NCBI RefSeq assembly: GCF_050908995.1
Contig: NC_135127.1
Span: forward strand, 11,736,001 to 11,800,000
Length of the DNA stretch: 64,000 bases
From: Andrena cerasifolii
Lineage: Eukaryota; Arthropoda; Insecta; Hymenoptera; Andrenidae
Direction: 5' to 3'
Shown piece by piece: positions 11,544 through 24,859 of this stretch; position 1 is the first letter of the stretch; each line of letters opens with the position of its first letter. The position numbers and the translations under genes are program-made. Under the pieces are notes generated by a model. That model was not told the DNA's origin, searched no databases, and saw only the letters and a list, made by a program, of their open reading frames with translations.

Positions 11544-13488
11544 TTAAGTTGCTTTGCCAAATACGTATGAATTGAATGATGATCCTCGGTTAAATTGCAT
11601 TATCCTTTGAACATATAAAATTTGTTTTCCTGCATTTTCTCTGATAAATACATAAATCCTGTATTCTACAGCTAAATCAATGCGTAAACTCAAATTTTTT
11701 GAATCTGTGACTTGGGTCGTTTTTCCTTGCAACCACAGAATATGTTCCCAGTCGTATTCTCCATTTACCATTCTCCTCCCTCGTGTTAAAGATCGCGATT
11801 TTAAAAAGTGTCCGAATATTAATGCGAGCCACTGTACGTATATTCTTTTAGATGGAGCGCTACGTTTCAATGAAATTGTTAGAATATAATGTTTATTTAT
11901 TTAAGAAAATAAAAGTTACACAGTCGATCGTCGGTATAATAATAATAAGAACTGTGTAAAACTTAAACTAAAAGTAATAGAAAGAATAGTCTTTAGCGCG
12001 ATGCAAGTTAACCGTTTGGAGGGTTTTCTCGGACTGAGAAGCGCAGGGGTCGAGAAGACCGTTTTCCCCTCTTTTGGGTCTCCTGTAGCGAAAGAAAGGA
12101 AAACTCACAAGTCACCGGGTCCCCAAAGTCCCTGACACTCCAACTCCAGGAACAGTCCATCGTTGTACACATTCCAACAGAAATGTTAACCATAGCAGAA
12201 ATATTTCTGTTGATAGAGTTAGGCGAAACACCCTGCGTCTATATCACCCTCTACTTGTCTGTGACATGATGCTTGGTAATAACGATACCAGCCCCCGGGC
12301 CGCCCCTGCGACTAATGCCGCATTAACTCGGAAATTCCCTAATGGAAGTCCATTTCTGTAGTTTTTTTTTTTCGACTGAGGGGCAGAATTGGGCAGGGGT
12401 CGCGCCCGGTCGAGAACTTTCCCTCGTTGGCGCTGATAATCCGAGCGGCGATCTGTCGTCGTGGAGAATGGGATCGTTCGATACTCGCGAGGCGTAACGA
12501 TTCGGAAACTTTGATTACCCCTGAACGTACCATCGACACAGTTCGTGATTCCCCTTTACTTAAGCCGCGATCGTGCCACACGCCATTCCAACTGCTGTAT
12601 GGAATGGCCCTTCATTTGCATTTCATTGCACGCGTCATAAATAAATTATCGCCCCGCGGCGATTCCGCGGGATCCGAACCACGAGCCGTATAAAGTGTGC
12701 GTTTGGCTAAGCCGAGTCTCGACGGGCGCTATTGCCCGCGCGGAAGCCAAATGGACCCAGGCTTTCGTTGTCACGGTGGACGATGTCCCCTAAAGCGCGT
12801 CAAAACTCGCCGCGAACGGATTCGACGAATCTTATCGACGCCGGCTTTGATAAACGCTTCGGTTTCGATATCCCCGTCGAATCTATCCGCTCGAATTCGT
12901 TCCGCAATCTCCGTCGGGCGTGCCCCCGAAGCGGGCAAAAACGATCGAGTCTCGGCGCGCGTTCCGTTACGCTGGCTCGGTACCTTTGCCGTTGAAAAAT
13001 TTAAAGGAACCCCCGTGAACCATTTACAGTTCACGGGAACGTGGAAGCTTTGCGGTGCGAACGATATCCGTCTGCAAAACGGCCAAATGCGCCACGCAAA
13101 AATTCCACGGTAGCGGAACAACCCGCCACCGCAGAGCTCGGTAACGAATTCGGGTAACTGTTTTGTTTCTTCCATCTCGACTCCTCAATTTGGCGAATTT
13201 CTCGCGTTCCCTTTTTCGGACTATTTGAGATCAGTGGGTCTCTTTGCCGCGGAGCGGGACGACGCTGGAATTTGAATAGGTGCCGGGAAAAGGAGCGCGA
13301 GAAGCGTTCCTCGGCGATAAGTGCGAGCTGAAATAATGATTAGAGGGTGGCTCTCGAGAAAGCTTTTACGCGGCCGACAAGAAACAGAGAACGGTATAGA
13401 CCGGCGAATCTGCGGGAATCCCCGGCGCGCGTCTACCGCGGGCTGCGAGAGATTCTAACGAATTCCACGTTTCCTTTCTTTGTTCCAG

Positions 13489-16400
13489 CCGGTGCAACCA
13501 GATTGAGGCATTCGAGACACCTGGACGCAAGATCGCAGCTCTCCACCGACGAGGAATTAACGGTGAGTGCTTCTCGATTCCCCTCTTGATTCGATTTCTC
13601 GCCTTTCGAACGGCCCTTCCCTCCCGCGGCTCTCCAATTCTTCCGCCCTCTGTCTCGCCCCCGCCGATACACCTTGGTGGGTCCTCCCTTTCCTATCTTC
13701 GCTCTCAGCCTCCGGAGACTGTATCCGCGGCGTGGATAATAGATTCGCTCCGCCGAATCCCTCGAACGCCGTCAAATATTTACGCGATCCGGCTGCAGCT
13801 CACTCCGCGGCTTTCCTCCAGCCGATTTTCTTACGTCGACGCGCAGTGCCCCGGTAACGGGTGAAAAACGGTGGCGTTTTATCGCGACACGTCGCTTAGG
13901 TATTCAGCCCTAACGATATCGGGGGATGCTGAAAGAGGATCTCGCGGTGTCGAGTTTTAGCGAGCGCAGATTTGCCAGCGATTGGCACGCGAGCTTTGAA
14001 GAAAAGTAGCTGCGTGATCGCGCGTCGGATTACGTAAGTTTTTACTAATCTCGGGAACTTGTGGATTCGCAGATGCAGCAGGGTGAAAACCACAATCACA
14101 AGCCAGTGTTTTCCAACTGCTCGAATTACGCGCCAGTGGTGAAGGAGGAGGAAGCAGCGGGCACTGTGGTCATTCAGGTGCACGCTGAGGACCGGGATCA
14201 TCCCGACGAAGGAGGTGGGTTGAACGGTCGCGTGGCAGAGCGAGGATAAACCACGAATGTTGTAATAATAATGATAGTAGGGAAACCGGGGTAGATTGTA
14301 ACATAACTGAAATCTTTTGAACGACAAATCTGGATGTCGCAGCATGCGAGAGCTGCCTGGAGATATTAGCACCCTCGGATTTAGCGACACAAACGAGCGT
14401 CATGCATTCATTTTGTAGTTATAGCCCAGAATTTTAGTATTTAGAGCATCTAAGTAAATTTTGTCTCAGCACTTTTATTTCGAACAACAGAACAATCGAG
14501 AATCCAAAGAGTAGAAAAAAAAGTATAAAGGCAAAAGTAAAGAACGCGAAGAGATTTTGATAGAATCAGATGAATAAGCAGTGATTGTTTAACTCGTGTA
14601 TATCAAATGTTTAATAATGATCTGTGTTTTCATTTATAGTTTTTAGAGTTGTTTATTTGTGTTCATATTTGTATTTAAATGAGTAAAACAGATGTGTTAC
14701 AATTTACCCCGGACTGGGACACATTGTAACTAAGGTTCAGATTTCTTTAAGATGAAGCTAGACGTCTCAGTGTCCAAATTTATGTGTCACGTACTTACAT
14801 TCAATGAATTCACCACATTTGTAAGTAGTAAGTCGCGCAAATTATTTCCTGATTGAGGAAAACACTTTAAAAAAAAACTGTGAAAACTTTTTTGTTATAA
14901 TCTGCACCGGTCTCCCCTGGTTTATTCGTGGAAATAAATTCCTTGGCAATAGAGCCCTTAAGGGTAAAGTTAAATTAGCGCAAATCGTTGAGTAGGTTGA
15001 TCCTCGTGACGTGTTCTTAATTTTAGATTTAAACGAGTTATCGAGTGCCCTTGTTGCCCTGTTATGAATGGAAATAAAGATGATTTCCTCGCGCGCAGGT
15101 ACGATCACGTACAGCTTTGTGACCGCTCCTGGCGAGAAGCTGAAATTCGAGATCAACAACCGAACCGGATTGATCAGGACAACGCAGGTGCTGGACAGGG
15201 ACGAGCCTGCTCGTGAGAAGGAAGCTTATTTGACCGTTCTCGCGACGGACAATGGAAGGCCACAGTTGGACGACGTGTGCACCTTTAAAGTCACCATCGA
15301 GGACGTCAACGACAACTCGCCGGTTTTCGACAAAGTGGTATGTCTCCGGTGGCAAAGATTCGTCTCTGGTTCTCTCTACCGTGTGTGCCTTACCGATCGA
15401 ACACATCAGTTCCTTCCACGCGTTCTCTACCGACAGCCGGTGGTATCGCTCGCCTGTAGATATCGGTCGCGTTTAAATTATCGATTGAATCGTACGTTAC
15501 TTATCGGCCGCGGACAAGCTATCGATTTACCGACGCTAGATAAGCGAGCCCTTCCCTGTATTACCGACGGTGATCAAGTTACTTCGCACGATCACCGCAG
15601 CGTCGCCACTGCCCAATCAAATCTCCCGCGCCGTTCATTTCTTGGCTCGTCCGTCGAACGACCGTGTAGCATACCCCTACTCTAATACGACTATGCTACT
15701 AACCACCTTTTTGCTTCGATTTTGTTTCTTTTTCTGAACTCAGGTCTTCCGTGGATACGTATGGAAGGTTGGTCTCGAATTTTCCCGTGTGAACGTAGTC
15801 TCGATGTGTTTCACAGTGGGAATGCGAATGCGTCTGTGTCGTTCATTTTCTGTCCCCGCATCCGATCGCTTGCGCGGCTCGAGCGGTAGGATCCTTTCCA
15901 CTTCGGGGGTCGCGCCACTTTGGATTTTAAAATTATCACCTATAAGATTCTTTTTTCGAGAAAATAATAAGGAAAATGAAAAATCGTAAAGACAGCTGCT
16001 ACTTGTAGAATCCAAAGTGGTGTAACCCTTAAATAAATCTCGCCGATCCACCCCCAGGTCAATAATCCCAGTTTATAAGAGAGCGCTGCCGATCATGCCG
16101 CTCGTGCCGCGGCTTGTCTCGTCGCGTAGCGTACGCGCGTTTAGATCTCGTCGCATGCACGCGTAGGTGTTTAGCTGGATCTCGGGAGAAGGTCGCGTCG
16201 CGCGCACGAATGCGATTCGAGCTGCTTCGAGCGTGTGCACTTGAGATCGTCGCGATAGGCGACCGCGTGCTTCCCTGTATAAACCAAGTATCTTTCTGTT
16301 TTCCCCGTCGCGTAGGCGTACACGGAGTCGGTGCCCCAGGACCTGCCCCTGGGACGCGAGGTGATGAGGGTCTCCGCCACGGACATCGACGACGGCAACA

Positions 16401-19400
16401 ATTCCGTCGTCTACTACAGCCTGTCGCCGAAAAAGCCAGAGGATGGGGTGTACTTCAGGATAGACCGCAACACGGGCGTGATATTCCTGAACAAGACCAT
16501 CGATGTGAGTTCGCAGGGATTTTAATTCCTCACCCTGGCGTCGACTGTAACTTTATATTGAATTGTTTCGTTGGTTCCCGCAGAGGAACCCAGACTACAA
16601 GTTCAGCATGACCGCCACGGCCGAGGATCAAGGCGAGAATATTAAGTCCAGCTTGATAGACCTGGACATTCGGGTGGTGGAGTCGCACAAGAAGGCTCCA
16701 GCCTTCCAGCCTAGATCCTCGGAGCCGATCCGGCTTGCGGAGAACTTTAGCGACTTCGATAAGAGTATCGTTCGACTGCAGGCTGTTTCCAACAGCGGAG
16801 ACAACACTGGGCTCCTCTTCGAGCTCGTTCAGGGTAGAACGGAGCAGACTAATAAGGGGAATACGTTCAGGTATGTGTACAATATCATTTGCTTTTAGTC
16901 GATTAGAAATTACAGCGGCCTATTCCTCGTCGCAGGTTGGAGTCGACCAAGGACGTGGCGGATATCAAGCTCGCTCAGCATCTCGACTACGAGAGCAACA
17001 CGGTGTACACGTTGATCGTGCGAGTGCAGAACAAGTACCAGTTGGCTGCTGAGACGGTGATCGATATCGAGGTGTTGGACGTGAATGATAATATCCCCGT
17101 GTTCCGTGAAATGAAGAAGGGAAGCGTTTTGGAGAACGAGCCACCGGGCGTTCCCGTGATGCAGGTCAAAGCGATCGACGCTGATGGGACTTCCGCTCAC
17201 AATCAGGTACCGCGTCGCTAACATTTGCTTGCCTCGTATCTGTGCCACGTTTCTTCATCCTGCTGTTCTGTTCCGTTCAAGGTTACCTACGAGCTGGACA
17301 ACTTTCGGGACTTGTTCGCCATCGACAAGTACACCGGGAACATCACCACGCTGACCACGTTCGACAGGGAAGTGGAGGACACGTACAACGTGAAGGTGAT
17401 CGCCGTGGACAACTCGCCCAGCGCCCTGTTCAAGACGGGCGAGCACAACAAGGGTCAGCAGGTGTTCCGCATCGAGATCGCGGATAAGAACGATAATGCT
17501 CCGCACTTCACCCACGCGGTGTACACGGCCAACTCGATCCTCGAGAATGCTAATATCAACGCGCCGGTCACCGAGGTGAAGGCCATCGATTCGGACACCG
17601 CCAGCCCGGTCACGTACAGTATCATATTCGGCAACACCGACGACAGCTTCTACATCGAAGGGACCACGGGAAAGATCCGCGTCAACAAGCCCCTGGACTA
17701 CGAGAAGATCACGGAGTACAACTTAACGGTGAGAGCCTTCGATGGCCTGTACAACGACACCGCCCAGGTGAAGATCTTTATCGAGAACGTGAACGATAAT
17801 CCGCCTGTGTTTGAGGATTTTAATAAGAATCCGACCATCGAGGAGGAGACGCTGGTGGAAGGTGAGTGCCCAGGACCACCCAGTTTCGTCGCGATTATAA
17901 AGGGATTGCGTGTAAATATCGACACACTTTATCGCTCGCAGGTTGCATCACGACAGTGGTCGCCTACGACCCTGATATAAAGAACAGAAGCGCGGACCAG
18001 CATATCGCGTACTTCATCGTGAAGGAGGATCAGCAGCCTCTGATAGGGATCGACAAGACCGGTTGCATGATTTTGAAGAAGCCACTGGATCGGGACTCGC
18101 CTTTGGGCTACTCCATGTGGACGGTAAGTGTTCTTTCGACCTCAATTCCCATCCTTCAGGTAGAAGTTACTTCTGTATATTCTTACACCCACTGGCGCAC
18201 TCTGGATTTAATCTTGGGGGAGCCGAGTTGAGCGGATAAAAATACTTTTAATGCAAATTCAATCAAATTCATTAGGTGATTACCAAAATTTATTTAAAGA
18301 ATAAAATCCAGTTTTCTTTTCTCTGGGTGCGCTACTGCTTACACATCGGTCCCCTCGTACACCGAATATCCTTTCAATCACGTTTCCATGGAATTCAGGT
18401 GATAGTGATGGCGCGAGACGAAGACGGCTCCCCAACTGCGCTGCGCGAGTTGGTGATGGTGAACATCACGTTACTGGACATAAACGATAACGCGCCGTTC
18501 CTGGACATGCCTTACCCCGTTGTCTGGAACGAGAACCAGCCGCCAGGGAAGATCACGGAGCTGAAGGCCAGGGACTGGGATTCGGAAGAGAACGGGCCGC
18601 CGTTTCAATTCCAGATCGACGACAACACCCCGGACGACGAGATTCTGGCCAAGTTCGCCATCCGCGACGCCGATCTGTTCGCGCGAGTGGTGTTCGACCG
18701 CGAGGAGCGGAAGAGCTACGACATCCCCATAGCGATCACGGACAGCGGGCAGCCACCGATGACGGGGACGTCGACGCTGACGGTGATCATCGGCGACCAG
18801 AACGACAACCCGATGTCCGAGGGCTCCAGCTCGATATTCGTCTACAACTACAAAGGCGAGGCGCCTGACACGGAGATCGGTAGAGTATACGTGAACGACC
18901 CCGACGACTGGGATCTACCAGACAAACACTTCGCCTGGGCCTCGGCCAAAGACGGCTTCAAGTTGGACCAGGACACAGGCATGATTACTCTGCTATCTGG
19001 TACCTCGAACGACACGTTCGTCCTCAAGTTCCTGGTGACGGAGCACAGCCAGCACATCCGTCGCCACCAAGTGAGCGCGTACGTGAACGTCACCGTGAAA
19101 GAGCTCCCCGAGGAAGCGGTGGCCAGGTCTGGCTCCGTGCGCTTCTACGGGATGAGCGCCGAGGACTTTGTCGCGCCGGATGACTCCGGCGTCAGCAAGA
19201 AGGAGGTGTTCCAGGAAAGGATAGCCAACATGCTGAACGCGTCGGTGGAGAACGTGGACGTGTTCACGGTGCTCCATTCTCCGCACCACGACAACAGAAG
19301 CCTGCTGGACGTTCGATTCTCGGTGCACGGCAGCCCGTACTATGCTCCGGAGAAGCTGAACACGATACTGGCGCAGCACTCCAAGGAGATCGAGCGGGAG

Positions 19401-21260
19401 CTGAAGACGGAGATCCTGCTGGTGAACATTGACGAGTGTCTGTTCGAGAAGCTGCATTGCAATAACTGTCGCAGTTACTTGAACGCTAGCACTGTCCCCT
19501 ATTCGGTGTACACCAACACGAGCTCGTTCGTCGGCGTGAGAGCTGTCGTGGACCCCCAGTGCACGTGCCACGTCGCGGAACCGATCGTTTGCTTGAACGG
19601 AGGCACTCCTCTGGCGGAGCGCTGCGAGTGCCCGCCTGGCCTCGAAGGACCAAGGTGCGAGCTGCTGGCTATCGGCTTTCATGGCGATGGATGGGCGGTA
19701 ATGCCCCCGCCTGGGCAAGCCTGCGTCGATAATTATTTAGGCAAGTACAGTTCTTTGTTTTCCCCATGATCGATGATCCATTTCCATTATCTTTTGCCTT
19801 GATACTTATTCCATCGCTGTAGGTCTCGAGATAACACCCCACATGGACAACGGCCTAGTGTTTTACTTCGGCCCGATGACGTACAGCCCCTTAATCGGAA
19901 TTCAGGACTTCATGGCGCTGGAGGTCCGACAGGGATTCGCTGTTCTTTACATGGACTATGGTACGGGCACTGTGCGGCTCGATCATAAACGAATCAAGCT
20001 TACTGATGGCAAAAGCCACAGGATAGACGTCTACTGGTCGAAGAATGTGAGTGTGATTCTGTAATTGCTTACAATTAGTTAAACCTCGGTCTCCATCTTT
20101 CTTGTTCCTATTCTCAACAACGTTCACCGCATTCCCGTTGGTTACAGACGATCGAAATGAAGGTGGACAATTGCGGTATATCCGCTTGCCTGTGTCTAGC
20201 CGCTCCCCAAGGTCCCAATGAGTTTCTGAACGTGAACAGCCCGATGCAGATCGGAGGGACCCTTACCAACCTCACGTATCTAGCTGCGCAACTTGGATGG
20301 GACCACAAGCCGACCGACAGAGGCTTCGTCGGTTGCATACGCAACTTGACCTTCAACGGAAATGTAACGCCGCAAAATTTTATTCACCGCCATTCACCAG
20401 GAGAAAGGGAGGAACTCACTTTTAACCGGGCCTGTCGATCTTCCTCCTGTTTCAGACTTATAACTTAGGAATGCCCTCGTTGTCGAGGAACGCCGATCCC
20501 GGGTGCGATCACGGAATGGCCAAGGCGGTTTCATTCGGGATCGACACGAACTTCCTTGTAGCAATTCTGGTCTGCGTGGCGATCCTGTTGATACTGTTAC
20601 TGGCGGTGGTAGTGCACAGGCGGAAGACAGACGACTTGTACAAGGACATGGACGACATCAGAGAGAATATTATCAATTACGAGGACGAAGGTGGTGGTGA
20701 AGTGGACACTGGCTACGACTTGAACGTTCTCAGGACCATTTACGACGCTCCACCCATCGATTCGAAGATCGCCCCTGTTGGCTTGCAGGGTAGAGGTAAG
20801 CTAACGAGCGAACCAGTCGGTTATCCTTTCGTTAGAGTTATATACAAAGTGATTCACGGGATTCTTCGTTCGTTGTAAAGCCCCCGACGAGGTGCCAGAC
20901 ATCTGCGGCTTCCTGGACGGTAAGAAGGAGAGCTGCGACAAGGATCCCGACACGAATCCCTTCGACGACGTCAGGCACTACGCGTACGAGGGCGAAGGCA
21001 ACTCCGAGGGCTCCTTGTCGTCCTTAGCTTCGTGTAAGCCTTCCATTAGAACTAGATCGCTGCTTACCGGCAAGGAAACCTAAGCTAGACCTAACAGTCA
21101 TGAAAATTCGTCCACAGGCACCGACGACGGAGACCTGAAGTTCAACTACCTGTCGAATTTTGGGCCGAGGTTCCGGAAGCTGGCGGACATGTACGGAGAA
21201 GAGCCCAGCGACGAGGAGAGCGACGGTGTCGGTGAACGTGAGAGCGAGAGCTGGTGTTGA
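13489..21260 (+). CDS. CadN: N-cadherin, 3' coding exons (5' partial)
   Basis: This is a calcium-dependent homophilic adhesion receptor of the plasma membrane (axon guidance and synaptic targeting in insects). Exons: 13489-13562, 14073-14214, 15099-15337, 16316-16504, 16584-16870, 16936-17206, 17282-17861, 17942-18123, 18399-19740, 19823-20046, 20148-20363, 20456-20795, 20881-21033, 21118-21260. All phases agree, giving about 1,459 residues. In order there are about eight cadherin repeats (DVNDNSP, DVNDNIP, DKNDNAP, NVNDNPP, DINDNAP, DQNDNP; two degenerate), the non-chordate cadherin region, an EGF module (CLNGGTPLAERCECPPGLEG), one laminin-G domain, a transmembrane helix (FLVAILVCVAILLILLLAVV) and a catenin-binding tail (DDIRENIINYEDEGGGE). 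The intron after 19740 has a GC donor. Only one laminin-G is seen, so CadN2 is an alternative name. The first 74-nt exon is the least certain. Confidence 0.9.
14281..14722. mobile_element. Inverted-repeat element in CadN intron
   Basis: The left end reads CCGGGGTAGATTGTAACA (about 14286) and the right end carries its near-exact reverse complement (TGTTACAATTTACCCCGG, about 14695-14712). The outer nucleotides are less well matched and no duplication was resolved. It lies in the intron between the exons at 14073-14214 and 15099-15337. The borders are approximate. Confidence 0.45.
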
Positions 21261-24220
21261 GCCACGAACACGTTCGAGTTCCGACGAAATCATTCGCGAG
21301 TTTCTCATTTTTTGTACTTAACCGACGCGGGGACACTCCCTCGCGTCCCCTCGCCGCCGTAGCTCGACCCAGGTGGGAACCTTCCTTCGGGTTTCCTTCC
21401 TTCCCCTCGAGTTCTACGTCGCCACGAATGCCAAAGCGGCAAAAAGATGGACAAGTATGTATTTTGCCAATGACGATGGGACGCGTTGCTCGCATCGAAG
21501 ACAAACGCGGCCACTGATGCACGTAGGAGCGTCGTCGCGACGAACCGCAGTAGGGATCGTCGCGTGTGTTCACGCGAGGAGGCGGTTCTCGTCGCGGTAC
21601 ACGCGGACGCGTCGAATCCGCGCGCGGTTCTTGGACGACTCGCCGTGGCGATCGATGGACTAGCGTCGTGGCGGGTTCCCTTCGTTTCCAGCGACGACGC
21701 AAGCGGGTATCGACAGATACGGTGAGGGTAAACTAGGGTAAACGACGAGACGAGCGATATTTTTTTTTTTTTATTATTTCTTCACGGCTCGTGTCGGCGC
21801 AACAGAGGATCGCGTCTTCTTTTCTGTCTATTTTGTTACTTTTCTTCGGAGATCGTCGGATAGCGATAGTCGGTCGCGATATTCCCGCGGTCCTTAACTT
21901 TGACACCGGTCGGCCGGTGAACGCGCGCGATCGCCCGTGTAATGGTACCGACACGACGGGCGTACGCTGTTCTCGTTTATTTTAACCGTAATAATAATAA
22001 TAAGAGTATCGATAATAAACCGTGTTTATTACACCACCAATTTATAATACATTTGTGTACAGTTAATCGCGTAATCACGTGCGTTCTAATAGCGAGCGGA
22101 ATGACGCGAGGCCATCCATCCACCCATCGATTGCTCGTTACTTTCTCGAGCGGATATATTTGGGTCGCAGGAGCGTGTGTTAGTTTGGCAATCATTCGAG
22201 TTAACGAGGTTTTCCGACTATTTTTTTATACGTTACACTATACAAATATATATAAATATAGACGCAATATGTACACACACGGATTTAACTGCGAGTATAC
22301 AGGACAGTCTGTTCGTCACGGGCACCGCGAATGCCTCTAGCGTTTCCGCAGCTACGAAGACAATGTCCAAGGGCAGAGGTTCGTCAGCTCGAGATCAGAT
22401 CGACCTACCCTTCGTACCTACAAAAGCGACGGAGACTTTTAAGATCCTATTGTCCGCGACGAACGGGGCGGCCTTGTGTATCGATGGGAGGCGAGTGACG
22501 AAAGAAAGGATGGAACACAGGCAGCGAGAGAAACCGAGAGCGAAAGAGAGATATAGAGCAGCATCGCTCCGTTTATTTAACTTATAGAATATTTTATTAA
22601 CCGGATACGTGTGAGTGAGAGAGAATAATCGTGTACGATATTGTGCGAGACTTCAAAACAACATATTGCAAAACAAAACTATACATATGAATATAGATAT
22701 AAATATACAAATGTAGGATACGAATATATAGGTACAGAGAGAGGTGCGCGTGTGCGCGCGAATATGCCGCCGCCACGGGCACGGTTCCAATGGATGACGA
22801 AACGCGAGAATCGCGAGCACGGCATGGTGTATACTTGCGTTTCAAGGAGGGCGCGAGCGGATCGGGAGACGACTCGAGAACCGAAGCGAGGAGATCGAGT
22901 GCCATACCACGCATCCGACTTCCTTCATTTCTCGTTTCATCCTTAAGACCGATGACACGAGATCCCCGAAGGTTTCACCCGCGAGCAGTTTCGAGGGGAC
23001 GATAGACTTCCGCGGCGAAGTCGCCTCGCCTCGAAACCTTTGCCCGCCTTGCCCCCACATTTCCTTATCGCTGGACAAACGCTTACCGCTCGCGTAATTG
23101 CCTCCCCACCCCACCCCCCCCCAATTTCGATGAATTTCTACGCCTCTATATATATATATGTATACATATATGTATGTATATTCGTGTACCTATGTACGCG
23201 TGGCGCACGCACGTACGTACACGTATATATGTGATAATAATTTGTAAGCTTTTTTTGTACGATATAACACAGCGACGATATATATGTATGATATACGTAA
23301 AAGCGCATCGTCCGCGCGCACTAGGCGCGCAGGAAACGAGAGAGGGAGAGCTAACGTGTAATTTATACGATTAAAAAAGAGGAGGGAAAGAAAGAGTGCG
23401 GATGTGCAGCTTGGGCGTGAAACAAAAAAGCGTGTGATCTCAGAGGATGCGAATGCGAGACGGGTGGATCGTGCGCGTCGTGATGTATCTATCCAAGGGG
23501 CGAGTCGCCGCGAGCGCGCTATTTCTCGCAGACGATTGCCATTGAGAACAACGACGAACCAGCAGTAACACGAGTTGCTTAGCGGAAAGGAAAGCGAATC
23601 GCCCGGAGAGGAAGTAACGCGTTCCTAGCCGGTACTTAGCAGCCCGTTCCGCGGCCGCGAGGAGCGTCTTTTTCGCGGGAAAACGTCGCGATGAAATCAA
23701 AAGAGCCACCTCCCTCCTTTCTGTTTTCGGAGAAGCTATTATTGTCCAGCTTGGAAGGAGCTTGTATCGCGATCCTTGGCCCGTCTCTGGGCTTCGTCGC
23801 GCGGAGGCCGCGGGGAGAGGACTCTCGCGATCAAGTTCGCTCGAACACTGCCCTAATTATACTAGAGAGACAAAGAGAAAAGACAGCGGAGCGCGCGAGA
23901 GAGACTCTTTGTTCCGACGCTTTCCATTCGATCCGATCGAATCCACTATCCTATAGCTTAACGGAGGAACGAACGATCGCATTTTAGAGACGCGGACCGG
24001 AGAGCCAGGAGAGACCGAATCTTAGACAGAGATGTATGCATACACAGGCTTCTTGTACATTATATCCGGGGTTGACGCGGGACAGAACGGTCCCGCGGAC
24101 TCTTCAACATGTGATAGTCGATATGGCAAGGCATATGTGTGCACACCTTTTTTCCTTTACCCGCGATACCCATCTATCGTCGTCAGAGATACGTGTAATT
24201 TCTTTTTTTGTAGCAATAAA
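21261..24220 (+). other. Probable CadN 3' UTR
   Basis: About 3 kb follow the CadN stop codon with no supported gene on either strand. The predicted frames are basic, low-complexity and overlap each other on both strands. There are AT-rich simple repeats (TA/TG dinucleotide runs near 23145-23235, AAT runs near 21990) and several CG-rich patches. The first clear AATAAA on this strand with a sensible context is at 24215-24220, so that is my guess for the transcript end. Intergenic sequence could begin earlier. Confidence 0.4.
24215..24220 (+). promoter_or_regulatory. Candidate poly(A) signal for CadN
   Basis: AATAAA occurs after a T-rich stretch about 2.95 kb downstream of the cadherin stop codon. 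It is inferred only from motif and position. Confidence 0.3.
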
Positions 24221-24739
24221 GTGAAATTCGAATACAAAAGCCGGAAGGATTCCTCACCCACTCGCTGTGTCGGGTATTTTCCGAACGGTTCGGCGCGCGA
24301 GGAGAACTGCGAGCTTTTAATTAACAGCGGTCTCGTTGGGCTTCCGCCAGCAAATGAGAAGGAAGCCTTTTCTCGTTCTTCGATTGGGAAACTCTCGAAG
24401 ACTCTACTCAAGGACAATGCGCAGCAACATTTGCATTTGCAATTTGCAGCACAATTTCTGAGAAATATTGACCGAGGAGGATCAAGTGGACCATTTTTAA
24501 TTTGCAAGCAGGTAGCAACAGCTCTGAAAATGAACTAAAAGTCTTCTAGGTGCCAACGATGCAGAGGAATGAAGGGCGACGATGGTATTAGGAGCTCTAT
24601 GATATATAAATTGTTATCCTACTATCAATTTCCCTTCTAATGGTGCAACTTTCAGATCAGAGGTGCAGGACCCACGCAAGGGAATCCTCCACGCCGGCGC
24701 GCCACCCTCAGCGAGGATCCCCCGAACGGGCAGTGAACC

Positions 24740-24746
24740 TATAAAA
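24740..24746 (+). promoter_or_regulatory. TATA box of the AKH gene
   Basis: TATAAAA lies about 120 bp upstream of the split AKH start codon, which would place transcription start near 24770. The leader would then be about 90 nt. A perfect 7-bp dyad, GTTCACC-CC-GGTGAAC, follows at 24779-24794, near the predicted start site. Confidence 0.55.
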
Positions 24747-24859
24747 ACGTCCCCAAGCTTTGGACTCCTCGCAAACGCGTTCACCCCGGTGAACACTGAC
24801 GATCGAGGCTGCTCTGTCTTTTCGCGAGAGACCATCTCCTCTGTGATCCTCCAGCCGCC

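Larger units (their letters stand above)
1..13488. other. Non-coding 5' region, probable CadN intron(s)
   Basis: No exon with cadherin motifs (such as DxNDN) or other recognisable domains is seen on either strand. The open frames here are short and arginine/serine rich, as expected of GC-rich non-coding DNA. The first supported exon at 13489 starts in mid-codon, so an upstream coding exon must lie further left, most likely outside the window; this makes the stretch intron by inference. It holds several MITEs listed separately (about 990-1262, 5178-5471, 5476-6182, 7800-9205, 10313-10657 and 10823-11543). A lone hAT-like end, CAGTGATTCCCAAACTGTGG, starts near 776 with no matching partner found. 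The remaining stretches are ordinary mixed-composition DNA in which I see nothing else. Confidence 0.55.

Noticed and set aside
12697..13175. Overlapping frames of 134-138 aa on both strands
   Set aside because: Overlapping in several frames and both strands with similar biased composition, and lacking domains; treated as non-coding intron.
18993..19718. 241-aa minus-strand frame opposite the cadherin
   Set aside because: An antisense shadow of a large conserved exon; His/Arg/Val-rich with no domain.
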